In this document: positions 21,564-34,509 of the stretch, one piece after another
Layout: each line of letters begins with the position of its first letter
Position numbering within the stretch: position 1 is the stretch's first letter
Assembly: GCF_030272615.1 (NCBI RefSeq)
Contig: NC_081409.1
Coordinates: 646,320,468-646,384,467 of the forward strand
Length of the DNA stretch: 64,000 bases
Direction of reading: 5' to 3'
Source of the DNA: Cryptomeria japonica
Taxonomy: Eukaryota; Streptophyta; Pinopsida; Cupressales; Cupressaceae
Made by a program: the position numbers and the translations under genes
Notes under the pieces: model-generated
The model's input: the letters and a program-made list of their open reading frames with translations, nothing else
What the model was told of the DNA's origin: nothing
The model's database searches: none

Positions 21564-24500
21564 CTATAAAACCTCCTCATTCTCCCATGTAGCATCCTCC
21601 ACAGGTAAGTCCTTCCACTTAACCAAATACTCTTGGATGGTCCTCCTCCTCAACAATCGTTCCCTGACATCAAGGATGGCCTCAGGAACTAACACCAATT
21701 CTCCCTCTTCATGCAAAGGAGGCAAATTAAAAGAGACTATCACATTGTGCCCAAGCGCCTTTTTGAGGCATGACACGTGGAAAACATTATGTACTCGACT
21801 ACTTGCTGATAGCTCCAACTTGTAAGCCACAACTCCCACTCTTCTGATGACCCTGAATGGTCCGTAAAAACGTGGCTTGAGTTTTTCCACTCCACTCTTC
21901 TTGAGAGTAGACTGTCTGAAGGGTTGAAGTCTTAGGTAGACCATATCATCAATCTCAAATGAGCGCTCAATATGCTGCTGATCAGCATACAACTAATGCT
22001 GATTCTATGCAATCTGGAGGTTGTCCTTCAATGCCTTCAGAATATCCTGACACTATTCAACCATATCCCTAGCCTGAGGTGCTCTACTATCTCCAAACAC
22101 CAAATTAGTGAAGCTAGGGGCCTCATAACTGTAAAGTGCCATGAAAGGTGACATCCTAATGGACATGTGATAAGTGGAATTGTAGTAGTATTCACCAAGA
22201 TGTAGCCATCTTACCCAGGCCTTCTGCTGCTCTGAAACGTAGTTCCTCAAGTCACCCTCCAACCACTTATTTACTATCTTTGTTTGTCCATCTGTCTGGG
22301 GATGGTAACTCGTGCTTGGGGTGAGCACAGTACCACATAATCTGAAAACCTCTTGCCAGAATGAACTTAGGAACTTGCTGTCCCTATCACTCACAATATT
22401 TTTAGGCAGCCCATGTAGCCTAAACACCTCACGGAAGAACAAATCAGCAACCTGAGCTGCTGTAAATGAGCTAGTGATGACAAAAAAATGACCAAATTTT
22501 ATCAATCTATCCACCACCACATAGATACAATCCTTCCCACTGGCCTTTGGCAACCCAATGATGAAATCCATAGAGACACTTTCCCATTTTTGAATGGGAA
22601 TTGGCAATGGTTGCAATAAACCAACGGGTGTTGTGTGTTCATCCTTGTTCTTCTGACAAGTATGGCATTCCCTAACGTACTTCAAGACATCTGTCTTCAA
22701 CCCTTTTCAAGAGAATCTCTCTCGGATCTGCTTGTAAGTCTTGAAAAAACCTTGGTGGCCAGCAAGGGGAATGTCATGAAAAGTCTGCAATACCTTCTCC
22801 TTCAACTTTGATTCAGGTAGAAGAAGGATCCTTCCCTTATACAAAATCAATCCATCAACCAAACTGTACTTTTCACCATGAAAAGTGCCTTCAACAATGC
22901 TGGTTGCAAACTGATTTTTGGCATAATCAGCAAGCAATAGGTCTCTCCAATCAGGAGTAAGCTCACATATAGAGCTTAGATGGGATCTCCGTGAAAGGGC
23001 ATCAACCACTATGTTGTTCTTCCCCTTCACATACTCAATGTCGAAGTCATAAGCCTGAAGCTTACTAGCCCACTTCTGCTGCCTTTCATTCAAATCTTTC
23101 TGGTGCATGAAATGCTTAAGACTATTATGATCAATCTTAACAATGAACCTACTTCCCACCAGATACTGCCTAAATTTCATAAGGGCATGCATTATGGAAA
23201 GCATCTCCTTGTCATAGATTGAATATAGCCTTTCGAGCCCTCTCAACTTTCTACTTTCAAAGATAATAGGATGCTTGTCTCGCATAAGAATTACACCAAC
23301 GCCTTCTCCTGACGCATCACATTGCAACTCAAAAGGCTTGGTGAAATATGGTAAGGCCAAAACCGGGCATGAGCTCATGATTTCCTTAAACTAATCAAAC
23401 ATTGTTTGTGCCTTTGCAGACCACTCAAAGGCTCCTTTCTTAGTAAGATCTGTGAGGGGGGCAGCCAACTGAGAATAACCCTTCACAGACCTTTTGTAAA
23501 AACTGCATAGACCCAAGAATCCTTTCAAATGAGTTATATTCTTAGGTGGTGGCCAATCAAGGATATCTCTAATCTTTTCGGGATCCACCTTCACACCCTT
23601 TGCACTGACGATGTGCCCCAAGTAGAGTAACTCCCTCATTCCAAACTCACACTTAGATTCTTTGGCAAACAATAATTCAGACTCTAGAATGCTAAGAATT
23701 TCATCTAAGTGTTGTAAGTGCTCCTTCCAAGACTTGTTGAAGATGAGAATGTCATCGAAGAATATGAGCGCAAACTTCCTCAATTTCTTCTGAAAGATCC
23801 TGTTCATGCAGGACTGAAATGTGGCTGAAGCATTAGTCAAACCAAAAGGCATGAATAAAAATTCGAAATGCCCAAATTGGCATCTAAAAGAAGTCTTTTC
23901 AACATCAGAAGCCCTCATTCAGATTTGATGGTAGCCCGATCTGAGATCTATCTTGGAGAAGTACACGGCACCATGCAGCTCATCAATGAGCTCATCAATC
24001 CGAGGAACGGGGTACCGATTCTTGATGGTTTTCTGATTCAAGGCTCGATAATCCACGCACATATGCATGGTCCCATCCTTCTTCTTTACCAATACAACAG
24101 CCGAAGTAAAGGGGCTTTTGCTTGGCCTAATGTAAGCCATGTCTAGAAGCTCCTTAATGGCTTTCTCAATCTCGTCCTTTTGCTTCTTTGGGTAACGGTA
24201 AGGAGTAATCGTGATAGGCTTAGTACCCTCTTCCAACTCAATGATGTGTTCAGTACCACGCTCAGGCAGCCTACACGGGGGTGGAGTCTCAAACACCTTG
24301 CTCCTCTTTGAAATCAAAGCCTGAATGCCTTTAGGATAGCTTAAAGAGTGGGATGGCATGACTATACAATCAAGGAGATCTTCTAAGTGGCGGATTTCCA
24401 AAGACCTTGCTCTTGATGTGATTAGAGCTTGAATATCAGTAGTGTAGCTGCCCTTGTCTTCTAATGGGTTTGATGGCATTAACACACATTCTACTGCCCA

Positions 24501-24902
24501 CTCTACTTGGTTATGACGGATCAGCCTCTCCATCCTCTTCAAGGATACAATCTGAGGACCCCCATTAGACATCCCTCGCAAAACTACCTTCTTCCCTTCA
24601 GTCATGAACTTTAACTCCATGGTTTGCAAGTTAAGAGTGATCTCATCAAGAGATCGCAGCCACTGAATGCCTAGGACCACATCATCGGTCCCTCCAATAT
24701 TGACAACATAGAAGTCATCCTTGACTTCATAATTACCAAGCTTCATTGACATGTTCGACACCATCCGTTTATAACAAATTGTTGATCCATCAGCCACCAT
24801 GACCTTGAAGTTTTCAACATCATTAGTGATAAGACCTCTCTTGGCAACAATCCTAGCATCAATGAAGTTGTGAGTTGCTCCTTTATCAATTAGAGCAACA
24901 AG
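21564..24902 (-). pseudogene. Element E pol: protease, RT, RNase H, integrase, chromodomain
   Basis: Continues the gag frame after one TGA. Domains in order: protease with [11 protein letters not shown] near 24890 (the catalytic triplet reads Asp-Lys-Gly instead of Asp-Ser-Gly); RT with the FFDDILIF catalytic box near 23765 and MPFGLTNASATFQ; RNase H with ELQCDASGEGVGVIL and VVDALSRR; integrase with HHCC zinc region (GHQGFFKTYKQ...CHTCQKNK), core MDFIIGLP and SDRDSKF. The catalytic Glu is replaced by Lys (TDGQTKIVN near 22280). GPF/Y module (RFYGPFRVIRRVG) and a chromodomain (EYLVKWKDLPVEDATWE, about 21570-21640) finish it. Stops near 23919, 23390, 22704 and 22050-21993 all fit C-to-T or G-to-A changes, and no frameshift is seen over about 1,550 codons including gag. 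Confidence 0.9.
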
Positions 24903-26207
24903 TCAGTGCTCTCCCAATGCTCCATGAACTCTGAATGATTCATTCTTGTGGAAGCTAGAGAGTTGGGTAACTATACCCTTATCATCTTGATCACTTTCAA
25001 GCCCTTCTCGAGCCTCTTCATACTCACTTTCCTCCAAATCAAGCTGCTGTTCTGAATTTTCAGAATCTGATCCATCAGCTGAATATGCTTCCATTTGCCG
25101 AGCATTACCCTTTCCATGGCATCTATGACCCAGAACCCAAGATTCCTTGCATGAATAACACAAATTCTTCCTCCGAAGTTCTTGACGGACCTCATCATCC
25201 ATCCGGGGAGGGAACTTCTTAGGCTGATTAGAAAATTTCTTCTTGTCTTTACAAAATGGGAAACACTTTGACTGAAATTTAGACTTAGGGGCAGCCAACT
25301 CCATGCTTCTAGCCTTCTTGATTGCATCAGCCAAGGTGGGTGGGTAAAAGGATTTTACCCAACCTCTCAATGGTTCTTCAAGTCCTTCAGTGAATAGGAC
25401 AACCAGTCTTTTCTCCGAGATACTACTAACCATAACTGAAAGACTCTGAAATTCAGTTATGAAGGTGTCCACAAAACCCTGTTGTTTGAGTTGTGCTAGC
25501 TCTCTAAACTTCACCTTCGGATCCTTGGTATCAAATCTTTCTATCAACTTGTTGGTGAATTCAGCATAAGTATGGATCAAGTTGTGACCAAGGGTGATCA
25601 ACCCATGGTACCACCTTTCATGAGCAGCTCCATCTAGGTGCAAGGTGGCGAACTTGATGGCCTCTTCTTCGGGCATAGGTCTCAAGGACAAGTAGTTGTC
25701 CAACTTCTGCATCCAAGCTCTAGCTGTGCTCACACTGCTTCCATCGAAGTGTACTAGAGTGACCTTCCCAAGGGCCTGTTGAAAATCTCTGGGAGTGGAG
25801 TAACTATTATCATATCTCCCTTCCCTTCTCTTTTTTTGATTCATGTATTGGTCAAGAGACATAGCATTTCGAATCTCTTGGGGAAATGCTGCATACTGCA
25901 CAAAGCTAGCTCGAATCTCCTCAACTACAGGAACTTCCACTTCAGGAGGCGGTGTTTCCCTTGGAAGGAAAACAGATTGCAATGGCCTAGTCACCGATCC
26001 AACAGGCATTCTATTACCATGGCTGCCATTGTTGCTGCCATTTCCATTACCATCAGAGTTGTTGGAAGTACTGCCATTATTACCACTCATATTCCGATTT
26101 GGATCTTGATTATTCCCTCCTCTAGCACTCTGCCTAAAGTTGGCTATCATCTGGGACATCATGTCCATCATAGTGTCAAATTTCTTCTCTACTTTCTCTA
26201 TAGCCAT
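24903..26207 (-). pseudogene. Element E gag
   Basis: 434 residues from ATG 26207 to a TGA at 24903; the same frame continues into pol, so gag and pol were one polyprotein. N-terminus predicted helical, then an Asn/Gly/Ser-rich linker (residues about 30-70). A Retrotrans_gag capsid region follows at about 140-290, including LHLDGAAHERWYHGL and FRELAQLKQQGFV. The single zinc-finger-like motif is CYSCKESWVLGHRC, the spaced form typical of chromoviral gags. An acidic C-terminal tail follows. It would package element RNA. Confidence 0.88.
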
Positions 26208-26433
26208 AGCTATTTCATTCTATCCAAATAGTCATTCCCCCATTGAATTTGCTAAGTCCATTGAATCAACTTCCTTATCTCTGTTTCTCAAGACTTCAAA
26301 TAAAGTCTCTTCAAAAAGCACTGCAGGAATCTAATACTACTGGCGTCTCTATTCTCTGTTGTAGTAGCGGACATCTTTTTCACTCATGGAGAACTCTGTT
26401 TACCCTGACTTCATACGCTAGCAGGAAAAACCA

Positions 26434-26445
26434 GCTCTGATACCA
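26434..26445 (-). promoter_or_regulatory. Primer binding site of element E (initiator-Met tRNA)
   Basis: Minus strand TGGTATCAGAGC, an exact complement of the 3' end of plant initiator methionine tRNA, one base from the LTR end. Confidence 0.92.
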
Positions 26446-26446
26446 C

Positions 26447-28364
26447 TGTAATATTCCCACTTATTTTTTCGGTTTTCAAGCACAACAAATAGTACAATGC
26501 ACCCGTTAAAGTTAGGAAATATAATCCCAATGCTACTAAAAAGTAACCCTTCCACTTTCTGATCACCAAGTGCCCAATGTGGGAAGGTGAGAGAATACAG
26601 TGATAAGGGGTTCGTTAGCTCACTAACCCGCTAGAAATTACAATGCAAATACAATACCGAGCGGCAAGCCAACCCCTTCCACTTTTCGACGGGATGAAGA
26701 ACAAGAACTTGGCATTAAACCAGCCAAGGCAACAAGAGCATAACAGGACCAAATCACTCTACCGCTTATGCAGCGGGAGGACTTTTACATAAAACTATCA
26801 CTCAACCACATATCTCAATGGGAGGACAATATGACTCGACCACTTGCTCAATGGGAGGACAAAAATGAATTACAAAACATACAGGCGGCTAAGCCATCCT
26901 CTTCCACTTGTTCAACGGGAAATGCAACATAGAATAAATTGGTCAGTACTACTGAAGCAATTCTTACAAAGATAGAGATGTAAAAGAAGATAGAATGAAG
27001 TACATATCTCAAGAATTCACTAACACACTCTCACCATAAACACTACTTGCTGTTCTGAAATCAGATACAAGGAAAACGCAAAACCAGCCATCCTGAAACC
27101 CACTAAAATGCTTGTAACTCTCTCAAAACCGGATAGAATCATGCCAAACCAAAAGAAAATGAAGCATATGACATAAGAAAACAAATCAATACCTTGAAAC
27201 TGCAACTGGAGAGCAACAACAACAATGCACGCAACCCAAGGCAATTCTAGAAATGGTGTTTTGGCTGAATAGTTCGATCTGCAACTGTAAATTGGAGAGT
27301 TCTCCAAATGCCACACCAATGTAGAGGAATTATTGTCTCTCTGATATGCTTCCAACAAGCCCTCACCCAGAATGATGCACTCAACACACAAGTAGCTACG
27401 GGCAAAATACACTTCCAGCCGACACACACCAACAACACCAAAAAAAACCAGTAGCACACAACTCTTCACCAACATACCCAAAAGTCACCAAATAGCTCGC
27501 AACTACAAACCACATCTAGAAGTGATATCTCACACTCGAAACTGGAAGGAAAGATCTAAGAGGTCTTCACCCTCGAAGAAGTCTGGAATCATTCCGACAG
27601 CATAACGATATATTTTCTCTGGATGAACAAATGAGGAGCCAAACAATTGTTTATATAGCTTTTCAACTCTGAAATTCAAATGAAACTGCCTCCAAATTCA
27701 CCTCATTCCAACTGCGTTTCATTTCATGTAGTGGACCCAAAGTGGCACCCACTTCCCAAGTCCAAAAATCGCGCCTAGGAAGAAGACCACGATTTTGGCA
27801 TGATATAACTTTGGAGTATTTCCAAAATAAAGTCTCCTTATATCCATTAAATATTTTGCCTAGGCTCTTAGGAAAAATATCAATTTCTGCACAATTCCCC
27901 ATAACATCAATCAGTAATAAAATAATTAAATAATAACCTTAGGATAAGGAATAATATTTAATTAAATCGCTTATAACTTGGGTATTGATTATCAGCAGGA
28001 TCCGGTTGAGGCTGAGCAATGAGGATCACTCAATTATGCTGGAACAAGACCAAATCCAGGACTGCCAAAAATAGAATGCCCCAAACTGCCACTTACTAAA
28101 AATAGTAAGTCATGAAATAATGCTCCAAAAATCGTTATCTTCGCAACCAGAGAAAGAGCTTGGCGAGCTTAGCAACTCTGTACCATCCCGACGGCCAAAC
28201 CCTAACTTACTAAAAATAGTAAGTTCACATTCCACCCCTAACAAGTCTGGTCGAAACTCCAAGGAACATGGGAACCCTTAATTCATCTTTCCACATAGCC
28301 TACGGGTCTCCGGAATAGGCCAATGGACCATTAAATACAACATCACAAGGAAGGGGACATTACA
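26447..28364 (-). repeat. 5' LTR of element E
   Basis: Plus-strand ends TGTAATATTCCC and GGGGACATTACA. Homologous over its length to 19549-21513. A TATA-like stretch (TATATAAAC on the minus strand, near 27650) lies about 700 bases from its start and could be the promoter. Confidence 0.9.
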
Positions 28365-30489
28365 CTCAGTGCCTAAGGGCGGGAGATATCATTTCCCATG
28401 GCTATGTTGAAAGTTGGTTAATATCTATATTTAAGTTAAACAAAAAGTTTGTAAGTTTTGTTGTTGGAGTGTTGACTATTGTTACTTTTATAATGTGTAT
28501 TTGAACTGGGTATAATTATTTGTACGTCTGAAATGACTAAATGCTCTAAGTGAAAATATAAGTATTTTGGATTGGCTTCCCTGCAATGGGTTCCCCATCC
28601 TTGACAATATGAATTGGTATAAGAGAAAATGTCAACGTGATTGAGGAATTAATATCAATGTAATTGAGGAAATGGAGATAAAATAAATGACTAACATGTT
28701 GGCTATCCTCTAATAAGAGAATTGTTGGATAGAAGATGTGCTAGTATTCTCCACTATGTGGAAGTGAATAGAGGATGTATAAAATGTGTACATCTTCCAA
28801 CAATCGAAGATAGTTGTTGAATGTGAATGAATTTGTTGCAAATAGTTGAGAGTGAAGATTCCTTTGAAAAAATAGGATGAAGATTGTCTTAGAGACGCCA
28901 GATGAGTGGGCATCTATGGAGTAGCATCAAAGGAAGAAAACCCTCCAGATGATGATGGATATACATTTGAGATTGGATCTAGGTTGGAGGTTACTTAATT
29001 CTATTTTTTCATAGTCATTGGATGCATACCCCTAAATAATATAGAGTTTCACAAACCTAGATTTTTTTTGGAGAAACAAGAATGTAGATAAAATATTGCT
29101 CTATTACGACTCCATTGCTACCTACAAAATGAAGATATTTTCAAGATGTCATGTAGAAGAAAGGAATATCTTTGATACTCCCCTCCTTGTTGGGGACGTT
29201 GGAGGGATGACCTAAAGACTTGTTTGAAAAAATTACAAATTCAAGATTTCCTAATTAGATCACTCTCAATAGCTGTTGTGCAAAGTATCCTAAGCATTGC
29301 ATGTTGGTTACATCCCTTAAATTTCATTTTCTATGTCTTCATGTTCGTACACAATCTATATGGTGCCTCAATGAAAACCGATTAGAAGTTTAATTAATAG
29401 ACCCTAAAAAATCCTTTTAATGGTCCCACATCTTCTTCCCCTTATGTTAAATATTCAATTTTGTATGTGATGGCACTTATCATGATCCAACGTTACAATC
29501 ATAGTGGCCTAATATTTGATGTTTTGATCTTATGAGCTTAGGAGAAGTGTTATAATGGTGATATTAAGTGCCAACAGTTGAGCTTTAAACCTAAGATATA
29601 ATGGTCTATAGAGGTATGGAGGTATGGAGTTGTGTTCGTGTGTGCTATATAATTGGCAACCATGTGTAGTGCCCATTGTAGGCTACCAATATCATTGTTC
29701 ATGTGATGGAGTTACTATGTAAAAATTATTTTGGGTCCACTGATTCCTTTTGATTAGAAAACCTTCACATTTTTCATTTGTTGTTAAAATTTCCAGGTTC
29801 CTTCAATTGCACCATTAATAGATTTGTGGCCACGTCACATCTTTGTGGGCCCATCATCCATTATCTTTTATATGTGTGTGGTTCAAACTAAAAATGAGTT
29901 GTGTTGATGAATAGTGTGGTGACATTATCATAGATTGTGTGAGAGCTCTTGATCTTGATGTTGAGTTGGAGGATCACGTAGTTGGCAAAACCCTACATGG
30001 TGTCAAAACCGACCATTGCATATTTGCGTAGGATGTCATTTATAGTCCACACAAGTCCCTATGCTTGGTGTATACGGTAAGATTTTTGGGTTGTGCCATT
30101 GATTCATACACAGTGATGTTAACATATGTGGTCGACGCTCTCTCTTTATTTTATCATGCATGACCTATTCCACTAGATATGCATTCTAATTGGCACATAG
30201 GTTTAATTGTGGTCCCTATAAATTATCCTTAATTTATGGCTCTTGATTTCTTGGCTAATGTAAAAAGAATTGAGTGATCCATGCATCTCTCGGAGGTCAT
30301 CATAGTGTTGAGCTCCACCATCTGCACTTTCCTCCCAAAGATATGAATGTTGAGTATTTTATTGGTACAAGAGTGTGTATGATAATATGTGGCTGGGATG
30401 CATTCTTAGCTAAAACAAACTTTATTAATCCTTCACAAACAAATCAATAATATCATGATCTTAAGTGTATGTGCTTAGCTACGAAATGA
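28365..30489. other. Intergenic stretch, no gene seen
   Basis: No recognisable coding region on either strand; composition is ordinary AT-rich. One imperfect fold-back was noted: ATTGTTGGATAGAAGATGTG at 28721-28740 pairs with ACATCTTCCAACAAT at 28790-28805. Confidence 0.55.
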
Positions 30490-30494
30490 AGCTA

Positions 30495-31418
30495 AGGTGC
30501 GAAAAACGCTTCCTAACACTAATCTAGTGAGGGGAAATGGGCAAATTTTTTTTTTGCAAATCTTCTATTATAGAAACAGAAACACATTTACAAGTAGATA
30601 ACAAATATGTATAAAGATAAACACAATGAACACAAGATATATCGTGGGGAAAACCTTTTTGGATAAAAAACCCCACACTCCAAAAGCACAGTACTTTTTA
30701 TTTCAGTAATCAAATTCTTACAATACAATACCAACACTTAGCTTCTTCAACAAGAGTCTACAACTACAACCCACAACTTGGATTAATTCCGGCAGCATAA
30801 CACTTCACCGACAAACATTAAATTACTACAACTCTCCAAGGCTACCTTTTATAGAGAAGTACAACTCAAGAGGAGGCTTCTAGGTGAAGTAACAAGATGG
30901 GGTCGTGCAAAGCATTTGGCCCTAATTTTCAGCCACCAAAAAGCATGCAAATGACATGTGTACATCTCCAAATGACTCCACATTCAAACCTCCTAAGTTG
31001 GGCACCCAAAATTTATTATTTGCAGGTATGACAGATGCTCTTATGCATCTTACAACCGTCATAACTTACAACATTTACAGTTGTAAGAGAGTCTGTTAGA
31101 AATGACTAATTTTAGTTTATTCTCTTACAACTCATCATAACCCAACTTGGGCACCCACCTTCTCCATGCAAAAGCTATCTCCTGCCACTTGTCCAATATG
31201 TCATAGAATCTGTCATAGGCTGACACTTGTCAAGATCCTCAAAGTGGGAAGCCTACCTCCACATGTACAACATATGTGTCATACAGTCATCATCAAGTAG
31301 GATGCCTCCAAGCATGTGGCTCCCACTAGATGACTAGACATTTGTAGGCAAATAATAAATATATAAATACAAAATCAATATTAGGATTTGCAAAGGTTGA
31401 GACACCCTAATCCCAACA
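30495..31418 (-). repeat. Probable solo LTR
   Basis: The right end reads ACCCTAATCCCAACA, a TGTTGGGATTAG start on the minus strand. The left end AGGTGCGAAAAACGC would be a TGGTGCG terminus with one substitution. AGCTA occurs on both sides (30490-30494 and 31419-31423), a plausible 5-bp target duplication. The segment ATCGTGGGGAAAACC (about 30643) matches the fold-back module of other LTRs here. No coding sequence. Confidence 0.6.
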
Positions 31419-31423
31419 AGCTA

Positions 31424-31963
31424 ATGATAAAGCACCATGTGGATGCAATGTGGTCATATGTGAGTTTAGTATGTGAATTTGGTAGGAAAGGTTATGTTCT
31501 ATTACAAAGTCTCATTTTCATCAATTACAAGGGTATTTTCTTATTTCACATAGTTGTTAAAATCTAGGAGGTTGGAAAACCCACAAGTGGGATGGAGGTT
31601 TATTCCTATCACTAGTTTTCGTCTCGCTTAGAGATCAAATGTACTATTTAAGAAATGATTTTTATAAGAGTAGATAGTTTTAAATGTTCATTTGAATGAG
31701 TATTTTAGTTTTGTTTATCGTGTTCAATTTCAATTTTCCCTTGTGTGAGGAGTTATGAGGAATAATGGTTTAGTGGGATTGTGATGTTATGTTTCATATC
31801 TCTTAATTGATAGAGAGAAGGTGTGCCTTGACAAAAAATCGATAAGTTATTTTCTACCTCTAATGGGTATTGTCAATGCTAGAGAAGTAGCTCAGCTCAG
31901 TTTGGTTATCTGATTTGTGTGTGTTGTTAGGTAACTAGTTAACAATTGAAGATACACTTGAGG
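31424..31963. other. Intergenic stretch, no gene seen
   Basis: No supported coding region, RNA gene or repeat structure between the solo LTR and the MITE. Confidence 0.5.
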
Positions 31964-31971
31964 GTTATAGG

Positions 31972-32362
31972 CATAGTTGAAAAACTCTACGAGTACTTGC
32001 AGGACTCGCGAGTACTTGTGGGTCATTTGCTCAGTCGAGTCACTCGTGGAAAGACTCACAGAAATAAAAACTCAGCGTATTTAAATGTAAAATTAAAATT
32101 ATGAGACATGAAATTTCAATACTATGATGTTAAATTAATACTATTATGACTTAAATAGTTTTCTATTAATATATGTTTATTCTAATATAATTAAAAAATA
32201 AATTTAATGACATTAAATTTATATAAATGTGTGTTTTTTAAGAATATTTAAAAAAATATACTTTCAAATGTTCAATAAAGTTGTCGAGTTTTTGCAAGTC
32301 CTAAGTTTTTTAAATATTTTGTGCTTGTCGAATCATTGTCGAGTCCAAGTTTTTCAACTATT
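31972..32362. mobile_element. hAT-like MITE with 8-bp target duplication
   Basis: A 391-bp insert flanked by a perfect direct repeat GTTATAGG (31964-31971 and 32363-32370). Ends are inverted: CATAGTTGAAAAACT on the left and AGTTTTTCAACTATT on the right, with a perfect 14-base core. Subterminal regions are full of ACTCG/CGAGT motifs (for example GGACTCGCGAGTAC and CAGTCGAGTCACTCG), the kind of transposase-binding clusters known from hAT elements. The core is AT-rich and non-coding. Confidence 0.85.
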
Positions 32363-32370
32363 GTTATAGG

Positions 32371-34300
32371 TATAAGGAATTACCAAGATAATGGTAATTG
32401 GAGTTGGACAATGATGAATCTTTCTCATACTACATGTGGCACAAAGCGTGAGAGGCACACAAATAAATGAATTTTACCATGATCATGTCAAGTAGGGTCA
32501 AGAAGAAACAATGCATATTTAAGCTATACGAGGCAGAATTGGAGGTATAGGACTAGTAAGTGTTGCTTACAAAAGATTGTTAAGGTTACAAGTAGAAAGG
32601 TGAGTGAAATTTATAAATACACCAAAGTATTTGTTTGTATCCCTTTAGATCAAGGAAGGTTTGTTAGCATTTGTGATACAAAATATTTTTTGTGTTAGTA
32701 TAAAGTGTTACATAATGCTACTAATATGTTCACAGTTAACTACAATTGAATAGGTGATTGTTAGAAAGACATTTACAATTATTTGTTGGTCAACAAGGTT
32801 GTTAATGAATCATTCCTTTCAGAACAAGAAAAGTTTGTTAAATAATATAATCTAAAGTTTAGTTGGATAATTTTATAATTAAATTTTATTAATTAGATTT
32901 GCAAGTTGAAAGAATAGATAATTTGAATAATTACCATCAACAATTTACAAACTAATAAATAATTTAAGTACTTATCTAGATGGAAAGAATAACTTTCTAA
33001 TAACCAACTATTATATTAAACCACCATAATATCTACTCAAATTATCTATTTCATAATTGATCACCAAAATTATTAATATATATTCTCTTTTTCACTAAAA
33101 AAAGCTATAAATATTATTATTCAAATATTTTTTAAATAATTATTACTAATTAAATTTTTAAATATAAAAATAGTTTAAACAATTAGACTTTACAAAACTA
33201 TTATAATTGAACAATAAATATTTTTTAGTATATTTATACATATTAATTTTGATAAAAATTGCTTGTACAATTTGAGATTTGTGTGATCTTGCATCTAACA
33301 AATAAGGAGTTTTATCAATTAATCCACCAATATTGTCTTCCATCTCTAAATGTTTGAAGTTAAATAATATTTTCCCTTTCTTGAAAATAGAGGCTGTCCT
33401 AAAGACTTAAGTTTCCATGGAAACTCCCTTTTAAATTTGTTCATTATCTTAACCACTAACGCGTCATATAATTTATTCAGCGAGGAACATATCTAAAAGC
33501 CACCAACTGCAGGCTGTCCCATAAATTATCTTTAGCCTCGTGAATGTTAAAATTGATTTCTTTCTTTTTTCTTTATGAGCACAAGTGAAATAGTTGCAAG
33601 TTTTGTATGCTACCAAACAGAACTCCTCTCTACATTGATCCAATGATGACAATGCATGTTTTAAATATGAATAAAATATTTTTAATAATGTCTATAAAAC
33701 CAAACAGTCTATAAGACCATCGATAATCAGCAAATAAACACTAAAAAATTCACCAAAAAAAATTTCACAGTCCATGAAACCCGGGATAATTAGCAAAACA
33801 GATAAAAAAAAAATTCGACGACACCCGACTAAGAAAAAAATCCACAAAGTAAAGCACGACAATTTCGCGGCTTGTGAATGGCAGTACAAATTTGGCTTCG
33901 GTAATTACTCCATCTAAACGCAACTTGCACTTCCTCAATCTCGTGCCCTCCTCAATTCAATATTGTATATATCGTGCCCTCCACGCTACACACAGGTTAG
34001 TAAAGTATGGCTTCGCAAACGCGCCGATTTTCTTCGTTTCGTCATTCTACTCATTAATACTAAGCGAGAGAGAAAAAAATAAGGTTAAGGAGCAAGGAAT
34101 GTCTGCTCCTCTAATGTTGCAGAATTCATCACGCATTATAAATAAATTTCTTCTGGTCCTTTGTACTCAAATCATATTTGGCATATGCTATACCTATCTA
34201 TTTGTTTGTAAAATCAATTATTTCGAAAAAAAAAAAAAAACTGCAACTTTGGATATAAATAGTAACTAATTTTACTTTGCCTGAAGCGTATAATAGAGAG
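32371..34300. other. AT-rich intergenic stretch, no gene assigned
   Basis: Very AT-rich from 32700 to 33350. A perfect 14-base palindrome GTTTCCATGGAAAC sits near 33410. From about 33850 to 34110 the composition is more balanced. No coding exon could be identified, although this side would hold the later exons of the MADS-box gene if any remained. Confidence 0.5.
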
Positions 34301-34319
34301 GGAAAATGAAGATTCCGTA

Positions 34320-34502
34320 CCAGGGGCTGGCAAACTCGAAGAGCTTCCCCGTAGGCGACAAAATGATGAGGCCAATTTCAGCTTAGCAGAGAACAGATAT
34401 CTCCTTAGCATTCTTCAACAATCCCGCCTTGCGTTTGTATAATGTAACCCGACGATTTACAGGGTCTTGTATTTTTTGCAGATTCACCTTTCCCTTCACC
34501 AT
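34320..34502 (-). pseudogene. MADS-box transcription factor, exon 1 with stop codon
   Basis: Starting at the ATG 34502 and reading leftwards, 61 codons give a full MADS DNA-binding and dimerisation domain. Blocks include KIQDPVNRRVTLYKRKAGLLK, then EISVLC, then GLIILSPTGKLFEFAS. A TAA at codon 40 (34383-34385) stands where the family has Asp in the VLCDAE motif. The exon ends in TG followed by GTACGG at about 34319, a reasonable 5' splice site at the normal exon-1 boundary of type II (MIKC) genes. The NPV/DPV and GLIILSPTGKLFE wording is closest in my memory to the AGL12 branch (low certainty). No K-box exon was found. Most likely a pseudogene or isolated exon. Confidence 0.8.
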
Positions 34503-34509
34503 TCTATTC

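Larger units (their letters stand above)
19549..28364 (-). mobile_element. Element E: complete Ty3/gypsy chromovirus
   Basis: An 8.8-kb element on the minus strand with every structural part: 5' LTR (26447-28364), initiator-Met primer site, one gag-pol frame ending in a chromodomain, polypurine tract and 3' LTR (19549-21513). Flanks are CTTAG (19544-19548) and CTCAG (28365-28369), a 5-bp target duplication with one substitution. I counted about two dozen differences, mostly transitions, in the first ~330 aligned LTR bases (roughly 93% identity). This makes it younger than element C. Its coding frame has no indels, only nonsense substitutions. Confidence 0.92.

Noticed and set aside
34320-34502. 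Functional MADS-box gene
   Set aside because: In-frame TAA in the DNA-binding domain and no later exons recognised.
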